Assembly (NCBI RefSeq): GCF_016862315.1
Contig: NZ_BOMS01000073.1
Span: 1 to 64,000, forward strand
Reading direction: 5' to 3'
Length of the DNA stretch: 64,000 nucleotides
Source of the DNA: Actinoplanes palleronii
GTDB lineage: Bacteria; Actinomycetota; Actinomycetes; Mycobacteriales; Micromonosporaceae
Both the position numbers and the translations under genes were made by a program. Below are positions 42,859 through 50,761 of the stretch, piece after piece. The notes below the pieces were generated by a model. That model was not told the origin of the DNA and made no database searches. It saw nothing but the letters and a program-made list of their open reading frames with translations. Every line of letters begins with the position of its first letter. Within the stretch, counting starts at the first letter, position 1.

Positions 42859-43530
42859 ATGGAACTCACCAACGCCGTCGCCGTCGTCACCGGAGCCAAC
42901 CGCGGTTTCGGCCGTCACCTCGCCACCCAGCTGATCGCCCGCGGTGCCAAGGTCTACGCCGCGGCCCGCAACCCGGAGACCGTCGACGTGCCCGGCGCGA
43001 TCCCGTTGCGCCTCGACGTCACCGACCCCGCCTCGATCGCCGCCGCCGCCGTGACGGCCGCCGACGCCACCCTGCTGATCAACAACGCCGGCGCCGCGAC
43101 CGGTCAGTCGCTGGTCGCCGGCGATCTCGACCTGATCCGCGCCGAGCTGGAGACCAACTACTTCGGTGTGCTCGGCGCCACCCGCGCGTTCGCGCCGGTG
43201 CTCGAGGCGAACGGCGGGGGAGCGATCCTCAACGTGCTCTCCGTGCTGTCCTGGCTGCACCCGGCCCCGCTCGGCGCGTACTCCGCGACGAAGGCGGCGG
43301 CCTGGGCCCTCACCAACGCCACCCGCGAGGAGCTCGCGCCGAAGGGCATCGTGGTCACCGGCCTGCACGTCGGCTACATGGACACCGACATGGCCGCCTC
43401 GGTCCCCGCCGACCAGAAGATCGACCCGGCGCTGGTCGCCAAGCTCGCCCTGGAGGCGGTCGCGGCGGGCGCCCCGGAGGTGCTGGCCGACGACCTGTCC
43501 CGCACGGTCAAGGCCGGCCTCTCCGCCTGA
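42859..43530 (+). CDS. Short-chain dehydrogenase/reductase
   Basis: 223 residues from ATG. TGANRGFGRHLA (cofactor loop), NNAGA, catalytic SVLSWLHPAPLGAYSATK (Ser/Tyr-x3-Lys). Close to the small SDRs regulated by TetR proteins. No Shine-Dalgarno site, so probably leaderless behind operator 2. Substrate unknown. Confidence 0.92.
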   Translation: MELTNAVAVVTGANRGFGRHLATQLIARGAKVYAAARNPETVDVPGAIPLRLDVTDPASIAAAAVTAADATLLINNAGAATGQSLVAGDLDLIRAELETNYFGVLGATRAFAPVLEANGGGAILNVLSVLSWLHPAPLGAYSATKAAAWALTNATREELAPKGIVVTGLHVGYMDTDMAASVPADQKIDPALVAKLALEAVAAGAPEVLADDLSRTVKAGLSA

Positions 43531-43542
43531 CAATCCTTTTCC

Positions 43543-43800
43543 AGTACGACGGGGAGCGCCCGTCCGCAGGCCACGAGCCAGGTTCCGTGATGGTCTCGCG
43601 CGACACCGTGCCCACTCCCGGCCGTGGCGCGCGTCCCCGTTCCGGCTGGTCTCCAGGGGTGCTTCGCACCCCTGGAGACACCCCTGGGAGCCAGCCGGCG
43701 CCGGTGCGGCGCGCTGCGGTCGGCTCGCGGCGCGGACGTCGCGCGAGACCACCACGGGGCGTGGCTCGTAGCCTGCGGACGGGCGCTCCGTATTCGTACC
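43543..43800. repeat. 258-bp element with 62-bp terminal inverted repeats
   Basis: Ends 43543-43604 and 43738-43800 are inverted copies, about 80-85% identical: GGAGCGCCCGTCCGCAGG, ACGAGCCA, GGTCTCGCGCGAC recur in both. The 53-bp palindrome sits in the middle (43644-43696). A third copy of the end is at 53166-53228. No transposase; MITE-like. Confidence 0.88.
43644..43696. repeat. 53-bp palindrome, copy 4
   Basis: GGCTGGTCTCCAGGGGTG at the left and CACCCCTGGGAGCCAGCC at the right end; 53 bp. Confidence 0.95.
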
Positions 43801-43871
43801 AAATGGGGTTGATGTTGATCTGGCGGCCGGAAACAGGAGTGAAACATTCTCCGGATGGGTAACGGCGCGTC

Positions 43872-45311
43872 ATGTCGACCATCACCGATGCCGGAACCGG
43901 CCAGCTGATCGTCGCCGCGGTGCTGGGTATCGCGGCCGTGGTCGTGCTGATCGCCTGGGCCAAGTGGCATCCGTTCCTCGCCCTGATCATCGGGACCGGC
44001 GTGCTGGGCCTGGTGGCCGGCGCCGCGCCCGCCAAGATCGTCACTTCGTTCACCAGCGGGCTGGGCAACACGGTCGGCAGCGTCGGTGTGCTGATCGCGC
44101 TCGGTTCGATGATCGGGGCGCTGCTGACCGAGACCGGCGGCGCGGACGGCATCGTGCAACGGATCGTGACGAGCGTGTCCGGTTCGGCGCTGCCCTGGGC
44201 GATGGCCGGGGTCGCGGCGCTGGTCGGGCTGCCGCTGTTCTTCGAGATCGGCGTGGTGCTGCTGGTGCCGATCGTGGTGCTGGTGGCCCGGCGTACCGAC
44301 GTGGGTCTGCTCCGGATCGGCATCCCGGCGCTGGCCGGGCTGTCGGTGCTGCACGGGCTCGTGCCGCCGCACCCGGGACCGCTGGTCGCGATCGACAGCC
44401 TGCACGCCGACCTCGGGCTGACGCTGATGTTCGGGCTGATCTGCGCGATCCCGACGGTGATCGTGGCCGGACCGGTCTTCGCCAACTTCATCGCGCCGCG
44501 GGTGCCCCTGGCGGTCCCGGCCCTGGTCGGCTCCGGCGGCGGGCAGGTCCCGGACGCCGACGCGGACCGCGCGGCCGGCGGCCACGGCGACCCGCAGGAC
44601 CTGGACGCCGACGGGACGCCGGACCGCGCCGAGGGGCGTCGTCGCAACCCGGGCTTCTGGCCCGCGATCCTCACCGTGCTGCTGCCGATCGTGCTGATGC
44701 TGGGCCGGGCCGTCGCCGAGCTCACCCTGCCCGAGGGCAACGGGTTCCGCTCCGCGGTCGAGGTGCTCGGCACGCCGGTCGTGGCGCTGCTCTTCGGCGT
44801 GCTGGTCGCGATGTGGTCGCTCGCCTTCCGGGCCGGGTTCGACCGCCGGGAGACGTCCTCGATCGTCGGCGGCGCGCTGCCCCCGATCGCCGGGATCCTG
44901 CTGATCGTGGCCGCCGGTGGTGGCTTCAAGCAGGTGCTGGTGGACAGCGGGGTGGGCAACGTGATCGCCGACGCGGCCCGGGACGCGAACCTCAACGCGC
45001 TGGTGCTGGGCTTCCTGGTCGCGGTCGGGATCCGGGTGGCGACCGGCTCGGCCACGGTCGCCACGATCACCGCCGCGGGCATCGTCACGCCGCTCGCCGC
45101 GACCCTGGACAAGCCCGAGCTCTCCCTGCTGGTGCTGGCGATCGGCTCCGGCTCGCTGTTCTTCTCACACGTCAACGACGCCGGGTTCTGGCTGGTCAAG
45201 GAGTACTTCGGGATGACCGTCGGGCAGACCATCAAGACCTGGTCGGTGATGGAGACGATCATCTCGGTGGTCGGGTTCGCGTGCGTGATGCTGCTCAGCC
45301 TGGTGGTCTGA
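43872..45311 (+). CDS. GntP-family gluconate:H+ symporter
   Basis: 479 residues, about 12 helices. WAKWHPFLALIIGTGVLGLVAG, GSMIGALLTETGGAD and VPPHPGPLVAID are GntP-type signatures; a cytosolic loop around residues 220-260 is acidic (DADADRAAGGHGDPQDLDADGTPDRAEG). Takes up gluconate or a related sugar acid. Perfect hairpin follows the stop. Confidence 0.93.
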   Translation: MSTITDAGTGQLIVAAVLGIAAVVVLIAWAKWHPFLALIIGTGVLGLVAGAAPAKIVTSFTSGLGNTVGSVGVLIALGSMIGALLTETGGADGIVQRIVTSVSGSALPWAMAGVAALVGLPLFFEIGVVLLVPIVVLVARRTDVGLLRIGIPALAGLSVLHGLVPPHPGPLVAIDSLHADLGLTLMFGLICAIPTVIVAGPVFANFIAPRVPLAVPALVGSGGGQVPDADADRAAGGHGDPQDLDADGTPDRAEGRRRNPGFWPAILTVLLPIVLMLGRAVAELTLPEGNGFRSAVEVLGTPVVALLFGVLVAMWSLAFRAGFDRRETSSIVGGALPPIAGILLIVAAGGGFKQVLVDSGVGNVIADAARDANLNALVLGFLVAVGIRVATGSATVATITAAGIVTPLAATLDKPELSLLVLAIGSGSLFFSHVNDAGFWLVKEYFGMTVGQTIKTWSVMETIISVVGFACVMLLSLVV

Positions 45312-45325
45312 GCCCGTTCTGTTTC

Positions 45326-45362
45326 GTCCATGAACCGACCCGATCCGGGTCGGTTCATGGAC
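45326..45362. terminator. Perfect 17-bp hairpin
   Basis: GTCCATGAACCGACCCG and its exact complement, loop of 3 nt, 15 bp after the GntP stop. No T-run, but very stable. Confidence 0.7.
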
Positions 45363-45423
45363 GCTTTGCTGGGTTCTGCCCTGCCTACGCTCCTGGCCAA
45401 CAACAGGAACGGGGGCTTGTGAA

Positions 45424-46404
45424 ATGACCTGTCAACGTGGCTTACGCGTCGGTGCCGTGCTCGGTGCCACCGCGCTGTCCGCCGTCGGCCTCGGCGCGCC
45501 GGTTCATGCCGGCACCGCGCCGGGCGGCCGGGTCGCCGTGACCGTCGTCAACCGCGCCACCGGGAACCCGGTGGCCGACGCCTGCGTCGTGCTGGTGCAG
45601 CCCGGGCAGGGTGGCCTGCCGGACGGTTGCGGCGACGTCACCGACCAGCGGGGCCGGGTGACCACCGGCCGGGTTCAGGCCGGCACCTACCAGATGTTCG
45701 TCTTCACCCCCACCGGATACGGCTACCAGTGGGCCGGTGCGAACGGTGGCACCGGCGACCAGCGCGATGCCGCCCGGATCCAGGTCCGGGCCGGGCGGAC
45801 CAGTCAGGCCGCCACGGTGCGGCTCGACCGGCCCGGCGCGATCACCGGGGTGGTCCGCGATCCGGCCGGCGCCCCGGTGCCCGCCGCGGACGTCTCGATC
45901 ACCGCGTGGGGTTTCGGCGTCGGCCCGTCGCTCGGCGCGGTGACCGCTGATGATCAGGGCCGGTATCGGCTCGACGTGCTCGGGCCGTACTCCTGGCCGC
46001 TCTCCGCCACCTCGGGCGGAGTCCTGCCGCGGCAGTGGTCGGGTGGCGTGGGCAACCGGTTCCAGGCCGATCGGGTCCGGGTCCGGGCGGGGCTGGACAC
46101 CACGCACGACCTGAAACTGGCCCGCGGCGGTCTGTTGCGCGGCGGGGTGACCGTGCGCGGCGGTGCGGCCGTGGACAGCTGGCGGCTCACCGCGGTGAGC
46201 GCGGTCACCGGTGACCAGATCGGTGTCGCCGATTCCGGCACGGCCGTGGACCGGAGCTATGCGATGCCGCTTGCCGGTCCGCAATCGATCAAGGTCCGCT
46301 GGAGCGTGCAGGCCGGCGGTGAGAGTCGTTCCGGCTGGGCGCGCACCACGCCGGTGCGGGTGGCCGGGTCAGGCACCCGGACGCTGGACGTGACGATCGG
46401 CTGA
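45424..46404 (+). CDS. Secreted carboxypeptidase-regulatory-like domain protein
   Basis: 326 residues from ATG with AGGAAC-GGGGG upstream. Signal peptide (LRVGAVLGATALSAVGLGAPVHAG). Repeated beta-sandwich units (VTVVNRATGNPVADACVVLVQ..., GAITGVVRDPAGAPVPAADVSITAW..., LLRGGVTVRGG) are Ig-like carboxypeptidase regulatory domains. No enzyme domain present. Extracellular, role unknown. Confidence 0.85.
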   Translation: MTCQRGLRVGAVLGATALSAVGLGAPVHAGTAPGGRVAVTVVNRATGNPVADACVVLVQPGQGGLPDGCGDVTDQRGRVTTGRVQAGTYQMFVFTPTGYGYQWAGANGGTGDQRDAARIQVRAGRTSQAATVRLDRPGAITGVVRDPAGAPVPAADVSITAWGFGVGPSLGAVTADDQGRYRLDVLGPYSWPLSATSGGVLPRQWSGGVGNRFQADRVRVRAGLDTTHDLKLARGGLLRGGVTVRGGAAVDSWRLTAVSAVTGDQIGVADSGTAVDRSYAMPLAGPQSIKVRWSVQAGGESRSGWARTTPVRVAGSGTRTLDVTIG

Positions 46405-46431
46405 GACGGCGCGGTTCCAGCTTTTCGGAGA

Positions 46432-47229
46432 TCAGGGCCAGACGTACATGGTCGTGTTCTTCGGCTGGATGCCCGGGGGGAGCCAGGTGGGCAGCGTGTG
46501 CTCGCTCGCGCCCCTCGGGTATTCGTCGGTCTCGCCCTCGGGCAGCGCCGGTGTGATGGTGAGCGAGGTGGCGCGGTCGACGAACCAGCCGCCGATCAGG
46601 CGTCCCTCGGGGGAGCGGAAGACCAGGCTGTAGTTCGGTTCCTTGAAGCCGGCGCCGGTGTTGTCCACGCCGAACGTGACGTAGCTCCACTCGTCCTTCG
46701 GGGTGGTCGGGGGCGTCAGCTTGCCGATCGTCGCGGGGAGCAGGACGGACTGGTCCACGGTCTCGCCCCGCACGTAGAGCACGACCCCGGCGACCCGGGC
46801 GGCCTGGCTCGCGTCGACCTGGTAGGCGCCGCCGAAGTCGACGGACTGTCCGGGAGGGAGATTGACCCAGCCGGTGTTGATGACCGATGTCCAGTCGTTC
46901 TGCTCCGCAGACCGCCATCCGTGGCCGCTGCCGTCCACGAGCCGGAGGCGGACGTGGGCTCGCATCGGCTTGCCCGTGGTGTTCCTCAGGACCGCGGCCG
47001 CGCCGACGATGCGCCGGCCGGCCTCACCGCCGGCCACCGCGAAGGTCGAGAACCCGCGGTCCTGCACGGTGACGCCGTCGGAGATGTCGTCGTGCAGCAG
47101 CGACGCGTCCGGGCTCGGCGACGGCTCCTTGCTGGGCGGTTGCCCGGTGCATCCCGCGGCGACTCCGGCGGTGATCCCGAGCGCGGCCAGGAGCAGACGT
47201 CGTCGTGACAGGCGCCGGTCACGGGTCAT
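46432..47229 (-). CDS. Hypothetical lipoprotein with twin-arginine signal
   Basis: 265 residues. SRRRLLLAALGITAGVAAGC combines an RR motif with a lipobox (Cys about 27). The exported part is beta-rich (VLRNTTGKPMRAHVRLRLVDGSG), like a DUF11/Ig-like fold. Last gene of the four-gene operon, overlapping the 178-residue gene (ATGA). Confidence 0.78.
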   Translation of the reverse strand: MTRDRRLSRRRLLLAALGITAGVAAGCTGQPPSKEPSPSPDASLLHDDISDGVTVQDRGFSTFAVAGGEAGRRIVGAAAVLRNTTGKPMRAHVRLRLVDGSGHGWRSAEQNDWTSVINTGWVNLPPGQSVDFGGAYQVDASQAARVAGVVLYVRGETVDQSVLLPATIGKLTPPTTPKDEWSYVTFGVDNTGAGFKEPNYSLVFRSPEGRLIGGWFVDRATSLTITPALPEGETDEYPRGASEHTLPTWLPPGIQPKNTTMYVWP

Positions 47230-47762
47230 CGTTCCCTGCCCTGATACTTCAGGTACAGCTCGCGGCGCAGCTCGGTGTGCACCCGCTGGTAGTCCGCCCG
47301 CAGGTGGTGCACGGCCTGGTCGGCGAGTTGCAGGAACGGCCGCTCACCGAGGCGGTCCAGCACGTCGTGCCGGATGCGGACGTCGAAGTCGAGCAGGCCG
47401 GTCGTCGTCACCCGGATCTCCCCATCCGGCGAGCCGCCCTGTGCGGTGATCTTCAGCCCGCGCTCGTTGTACTCGCGGTGGCGGGAGTGGAACGGCGGCT
47501 GCAGCACGCTGGACCGCTCGAAGTCGTGCGCGGACATGACCTCACGCCGAGCCTTCTGGTACGCCGTGGACATCAAGGTGGCCGCTCGCCCCAGTTGATG
47601 TGCCAGCACCGCGGCGTCACGGTGCCGATAGTAGCCCTCGTAACTGTCGTGCAGGAAACGCAGCGTGAGGTACTGCAGCGACTCGGCCCGCCCTTGAACA
47701 CGTCCGTCCGGTGAGGTCACGGTCACGACTATTTCGTTGAGATCATTCGCGATGGTGCCCAT
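47226..47762 (-). CDS. YbaB/EbfC-like small protein
   Basis: 178 residues; ATG with GGGAGGTGA inside the end of the previous gene. N-terminal TIANDLNEIVVTVTSPDGRVQGRAESLQ is reminiscent of the YbaB-like fold seen in ESX-associated EspG-type or WXG100 operons; then a long helical region. Function inferred only from context. Confidence 0.68.
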   Translation of the reverse strand: MGTIANDLNEIVVTVTSPDGRVQGRAESLQYLTLRFLHDSYEGYYRHRDAAVLAHQLGRAATLMSTAYQKARREVMSAHDFERSSVLQPPFHSRHREYNERGLKITAQGGSPDGEIRVTTTGLLDFDVRIRHDVLDRLGERPFLQLADQAVHHLRADYQRVHTELRRELYLKYQGRER

Positions 47763-47768
47763 GGACCG

Positions 47769-48833
47769 TCACCTCCCGTATGGATCAGTGGGCTCGACGG
47801 GATGGGCCGGGTCCACGTTGGCCGAGCCGCTCAGTGGGCGCTGCAGATGGGTGGTGCCCCCGCCCAGCTGCTTCGAGCGGAACACCTCCATCGCCGGCGT
47901 CGTCACCGGGCGGCCCTGGCCGGAGGTTCCGATGGTGACGCTTCCGTTGACGACTCCGTCGTGGAAGCTGGCGACGATGTCGTGAAGCTCCTTCTCCGAC
48001 GCTTCGAACTGCTGCCGGAGCTTCTCGGTCGCATCGAGGATGCTCTGCCACAGCTCGGCGACGCTGTCGCCCTGGATGTCGTGGTCCCTGGGCCCTTCCG
48101 GTTCGTACTTGTCCTTGGCCACGCCGAGGCCACCCGCGCCGAGCGCGGCGACGATGGTGGTGACGGCCGCCCCGGTTCCGGTTGCGAGCCCCGCGCCCGC
48201 GGAGAGGACACCGAGTACGCCGACGGCGATGTTGAAGGTGACGTTCTTCTTGTCGCTCGACCCGCACATCGAGTCGGGGCGGTAGGCGGCGATCGCCTCC
48301 TCGGCGCGGTTGACCAGGTTGACCACGTCCTGCTGCGCCTGTACGAGCTGCTCCCGATAGGCGCTGAGCGCCAGCCAGAGCAGCGCGAGCGTGTTGGCCT
48401 GCAGGAACACCATGGCGCCCCACCGGTCGAGGTAGCCGCTGCGGACGGCCTCGATCGTCTCGCCGCGCCAGCCGGCCTGATTGATCCGGAAGTCGTCCAT
48501 GATGTCCGGCACCAGGGCGCCGAGGCTGAAGTGCTCGGCGTCCTGCAGATCGGTCACCCCGGTGGTGGTGAGCCGGCCGTGGGCGCCGGCCAGGGCCTGG
48601 ATCGACAGGTCGAGAGAGGACGGCGGGGGCAGCTCCCGGTAGGGGCCCCAGATCTCCTCGGCCTTGTCGTTCGCGTAGTTCCGGACGGTCACGTCGCTGA
48701 CGTAGGGGACTCCGGTGACCTGGACGAACTCCGCGAGAGCGTCGGTGTCGCCCTCGCGGCTCATGAGCTTGTGGACGAGCGTGTTGACCAGGCTGCTGAT
48801 CGCGAGTTCGAGACTCTGCGGGAAGTCGGCCAT
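47769..48833 (-). CDS. Hypothetical protein with Gly-rich hydrophobic hairpin
   Basis: 354 residues from ATG. Helical N-terminal half, a hydrophobic hairpin near 205-240 (IAVGVLGVLSAGAGLATG, VAALGAGGLGVAK), then a coiled-coil-like helix (SILDATEKLRQQFEASEKELHDIV). The layout is like LXG/WXG substrates or their partners. Spacing of 6 bp to both neighbours shows tight operon coupling. Confidence 0.68.
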   Translation of the reverse strand: MADFPQSLELAISSLVNTLVHKLMSREGDTDALAEFVQVTGVPYVSDVTVRNYANDKAEEIWGPYRELPPPSSLDLSIQALAGAHGRLTTTGVTDLQDAEHFSLGALVPDIMDDFRINQAGWRGETIEAVRSGYLDRWGAMVFLQANTLALLWLALSAYREQLVQAQQDVVNLVNRAEEAIAAYRPDSMCGSSDKKNVTFNIAVGVLGVLSAGAGLATGTGAAVTTIVAALGAGGLGVAKDKYEPEGPRDHDIQGDSVAELWQSILDATEKLRQQFEASEKELHDIVASFHDGVVNGSVTIGTSGQGRPVTTPAMEVFRSKQLGGGTTHLQRPLSGSANVDPAHPVEPTDPYGR

Positions 48834-48839
48834 CGAGGG

Positions 48840-49259
48840 CTACCGGCTCGCGTGCGGGTAGTTGCCGGTGTCGTACCCAGCCGTCCACTCGTCGTTTGTC
48901 GTGGTGCCGTCGCCCTGCCGGTCCAGCCGACTCTTCGCCAGCTCCTTCCCGGCCTCGGTGTCCTGGGCGATGAACGTGTCGAGCGCGGTCTCCAGGCCCT
49001 GCGACAGGGCCCAGACGTTCTCGCTGGTCTCTCCGGCGGCCGTCCAGACGACATCACGCAGCTGCGTCCAGGCGCCCTTGAGCGCCGGCGAGCGGAAATA
49101 GGCGGGCCGGTCCAGCTTGTCGTCGGAGCCGGAACTGGTCTCGCAGTCGTTGCGGATCTTCGCGTACTCGTCCGCGAGACGTGGGAGGTCGACCCGGGCG
49201 CCCTCGCGCAGCCGTTCGAGCGGGCCGCCGAACACGGCGCCGTGCATCTCGTCGCTCAT
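48840..49259 (-). CDS. WXG100/ESX-like small protein
   Basis: 139 residues from ATG. About 100 residues of helix-turn-helix type with WTQLRDVVWTAAGETSENVWALSQGLE; the W-x-Q and conserved helical spacing suggest a WXG100-like fold although no exact WxG. First gene of the operon 49259-46432. The C-terminal tail is polar. An AT-rich patch near 49345 (TCAAGATATG) may hold the promoter. Confidence 0.68.
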   Translation of the reverse strand: MSDEMHGAVFGGPLERLREGARVDLPRLADEYAKIRNDCETSSGSDDKLDRPAYFRSPALKGAWTQLRDVVWTAAGETSENVWALSQGLETALDTFIAQDTEAGKELAKSRLDRQGDGTTTNDEWTAGYDTGNYPHASR

Positions 49260-49401
49260 CGTCGACCCGTCCCGTCACGAGGGAACGGATGGATCGAGGC
49301 GGAGATCCCCCGACGAGACCGCTCGGACCTGCCCGCAGCGTATCAAGATATGTCGATCTAGAAGGGGTCCTGGCGGTGCGTTCACCACGGCGGAACGGCT
49401 C

Positions 49402-49436
49402 AGGTCGTGTCCCGCGTGATCCGCGGGACACGACCT
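49402..49436. terminator. Perfect 14-bp hairpin
   Basis: AGGTCGTGTCCCGC and its complement with a 7-nt loop, 5 bp after the LLM gene stop (minus strand). The T-run is weak. Confidence 0.75.
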
Positions 49437-49441
49437 GTCTC

Positions 49442-50215
49442 TCAGCTCCGGTTCATGTCGTCGCGCCAGGCGAGCAGCTCGCGCAGTTCGCCGAGGTCCG
49501 GCTTCGGGCCGCCGACGCCGAGGGTGAAGAGCCGGCCGCCGAGCTCGTGCATCCGGTCGAGGCTTTCCGGGTTGCCGGCCACCGACACCTCGATCTCGGC
49601 CGGGTCGCGGCCGATCGTCTCGCAGTGCCCGCGCAGCACGCCCAGCTTGTGCTCGAGGGTCTCCGCGTCGGCGAACGAGTGCCAGATGTCGGCGTGCTTG
49701 GCGACCAGGCGCAGCGTCTTCTTCTCGCCGCCGCCACCGATCAGCACCGGGATCTTGCGGGTCGGCGGCGGGTTGAGCTTGCCGAGCCGGGACTCGATCC
49801 GGGGCAGCGCCTCGGCCAGGTCGTCGAGGCGGCCGCCGGCGGTGCCGAACTCGTAGCCGTACTCGGTGTAGTCGCGCTCGAACCAGCCCGAGCCGATGCC
49901 CAGGATGAGCCGGCCGGCGCTGATGTGGTCGATGGTGCGGGACATGTCTGCCAGCAGCTCGGGGTTGCGGTAGCTGTTGCAGGACACCAGCGCGCCGATC
50001 TCCACCCGGGAGGTGGACTCGGCCCAGGCGGCGAGCATGGTCCAGCACTCGAAGTGCGGACCGTCCGGCTCGCCGTACAGCGGGTAGAAATGATCCCAGT
50101 TGAACAGGACGTCGACCCCGGCCTCTTCCGCCTCCGAGGCTGTCCGGCGGATGGTGTCGTAGTCCATGTGCTGCGGCTGCAACTGCAGCCCGATCCGAAC
50201 CGGCCTATCGATCAT
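49442..50215 (-). CDS. LLM-class F420-dependent oxidoreductase
   Basis: 257 residues from ATG. Beta-barrel luciferase-like fold: IGLQLQPQHMDYDTIRRTASEAEEAGVDVLFNWDHFYPLYG, STSRVEIGALVSCNSYRNPELLADMSRTIDHISAGRLILGIGSGWFERDYTEYGY. These match the actinobacterial F420-dependent LLM group. Substrate unknown. Terminated by the hairpin at 49402. Confidence 0.92.
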   Translation of the reverse strand: MIDRPVRIGLQLQPQHMDYDTIRRTASEAEEAGVDVLFNWDHFYPLYGEPDGPHFECWTMLAAWAESTSRVEIGALVSCNSYRNPELLADMSRTIDHISAGRLILGIGSGWFERDYTEYGYEFGTAGGRLDDLAEALPRIESRLGKLNPPPTRKIPVLIGGGGEKKTLRLVAKHADIWHSFADAETLEHKLGVLRGHCETIGRDPAEIEVSVAGNPESLDRMHELGGRLFTLGVGGPKPDLGELRELLAWRDDMNRS

Positions 50216-50224
50216 GTGTCGAGC

Positions 50225-50656
50225 TTATGGGCAGGTGCTGTCGATTTTCTGCCCGACGGTGGCGAACTCCCCGTTGAGGAACGCCTTCGGATCCGTGGAC
50301 TGGGCGCCCTGGGTGAGCGCCGCGGCGACCTCGTCGACGGCGGCCCGCTGGGTGGCCACGTCGCTCTTCGCGCCGGCCGCGGTGACCTGGGCGGCCATGT
50401 CGGCGAACGTCTTCTGCAGGCCCTCGCGGGCGTCGTCACCCGAGCCGGTCGCGTAGGCGGCGGCCCGGATCGCGCCGTCGGTGAGGATCTTGTAGACCGC
50501 GGTGCAGACGTATTTTGGCTGGCCGGCCGAGGCGGAGGGGATCGGCGCGACGCTGAACGGCGCCGGGATCGCCTCCGGGGGGATGTCGATCTCACAGCCG
50601 GCGGCCAGTGCCGCGATAGCGATCATGGTGATGGGCATGACGGTGCGGTGGCGCAT
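50225..50656 (-). CDS. Hypothetical lipoprotein
   Basis: 143 residues from the ATG at 50656 (GGGG 7 bases upstream; the ATG at 50662 is too close). Signal peptide with lipobox LAAGC (Cys about 21). Mature part helical (YKILTDGAIRAAAYATGSGDDAREGLQKTFADMAA) with two Cys pairing possibilities. Unknown function. Nine bases upstream of the LLM gene on the same strand. Confidence 0.75.
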   Translation of the reverse strand: MRHRTVMPITMIAIAALAAGCEIDIPPEAIPAPFSVAPIPSASAGQPKYVCTAVYKILTDGAIRAAAYATGSGDDAREGLQKTFADMAAQVTAAGAKSDVATQRAAVDEVAAALTQGAQSTDPKAFLNGEFATVGQKIDSTCP

Positions 50657-50761
50657 CGGCATTCCCCTTTCTCGATGACGGGTACGCGGCAGCATAGTTC
50701 GCCCCACCGGCAGTCGCCCGCCGCGCGCCACCTTTACCGGGTCGGGAAGTTAGCTACCAAC

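Larger units (their letters stand above)
43531..43871. other. Intergenic stretch filled by an inverted-repeat element
   Basis: 341 bp without a gene; 43543-43800 is a 258-bp symmetric element around a 53-bp palindrome (see repeats). The last 70 bp are AT-richer and should hold the promoter of the GntP gene. Confidence 0.8.

Noticed and set aside
49181..50761. N-terminal extension of the propeller protein to 49181
   Set aside because: The frame covers the LLM and lipoprotein genes on the other strand, and a signal peptide begins at 50762.
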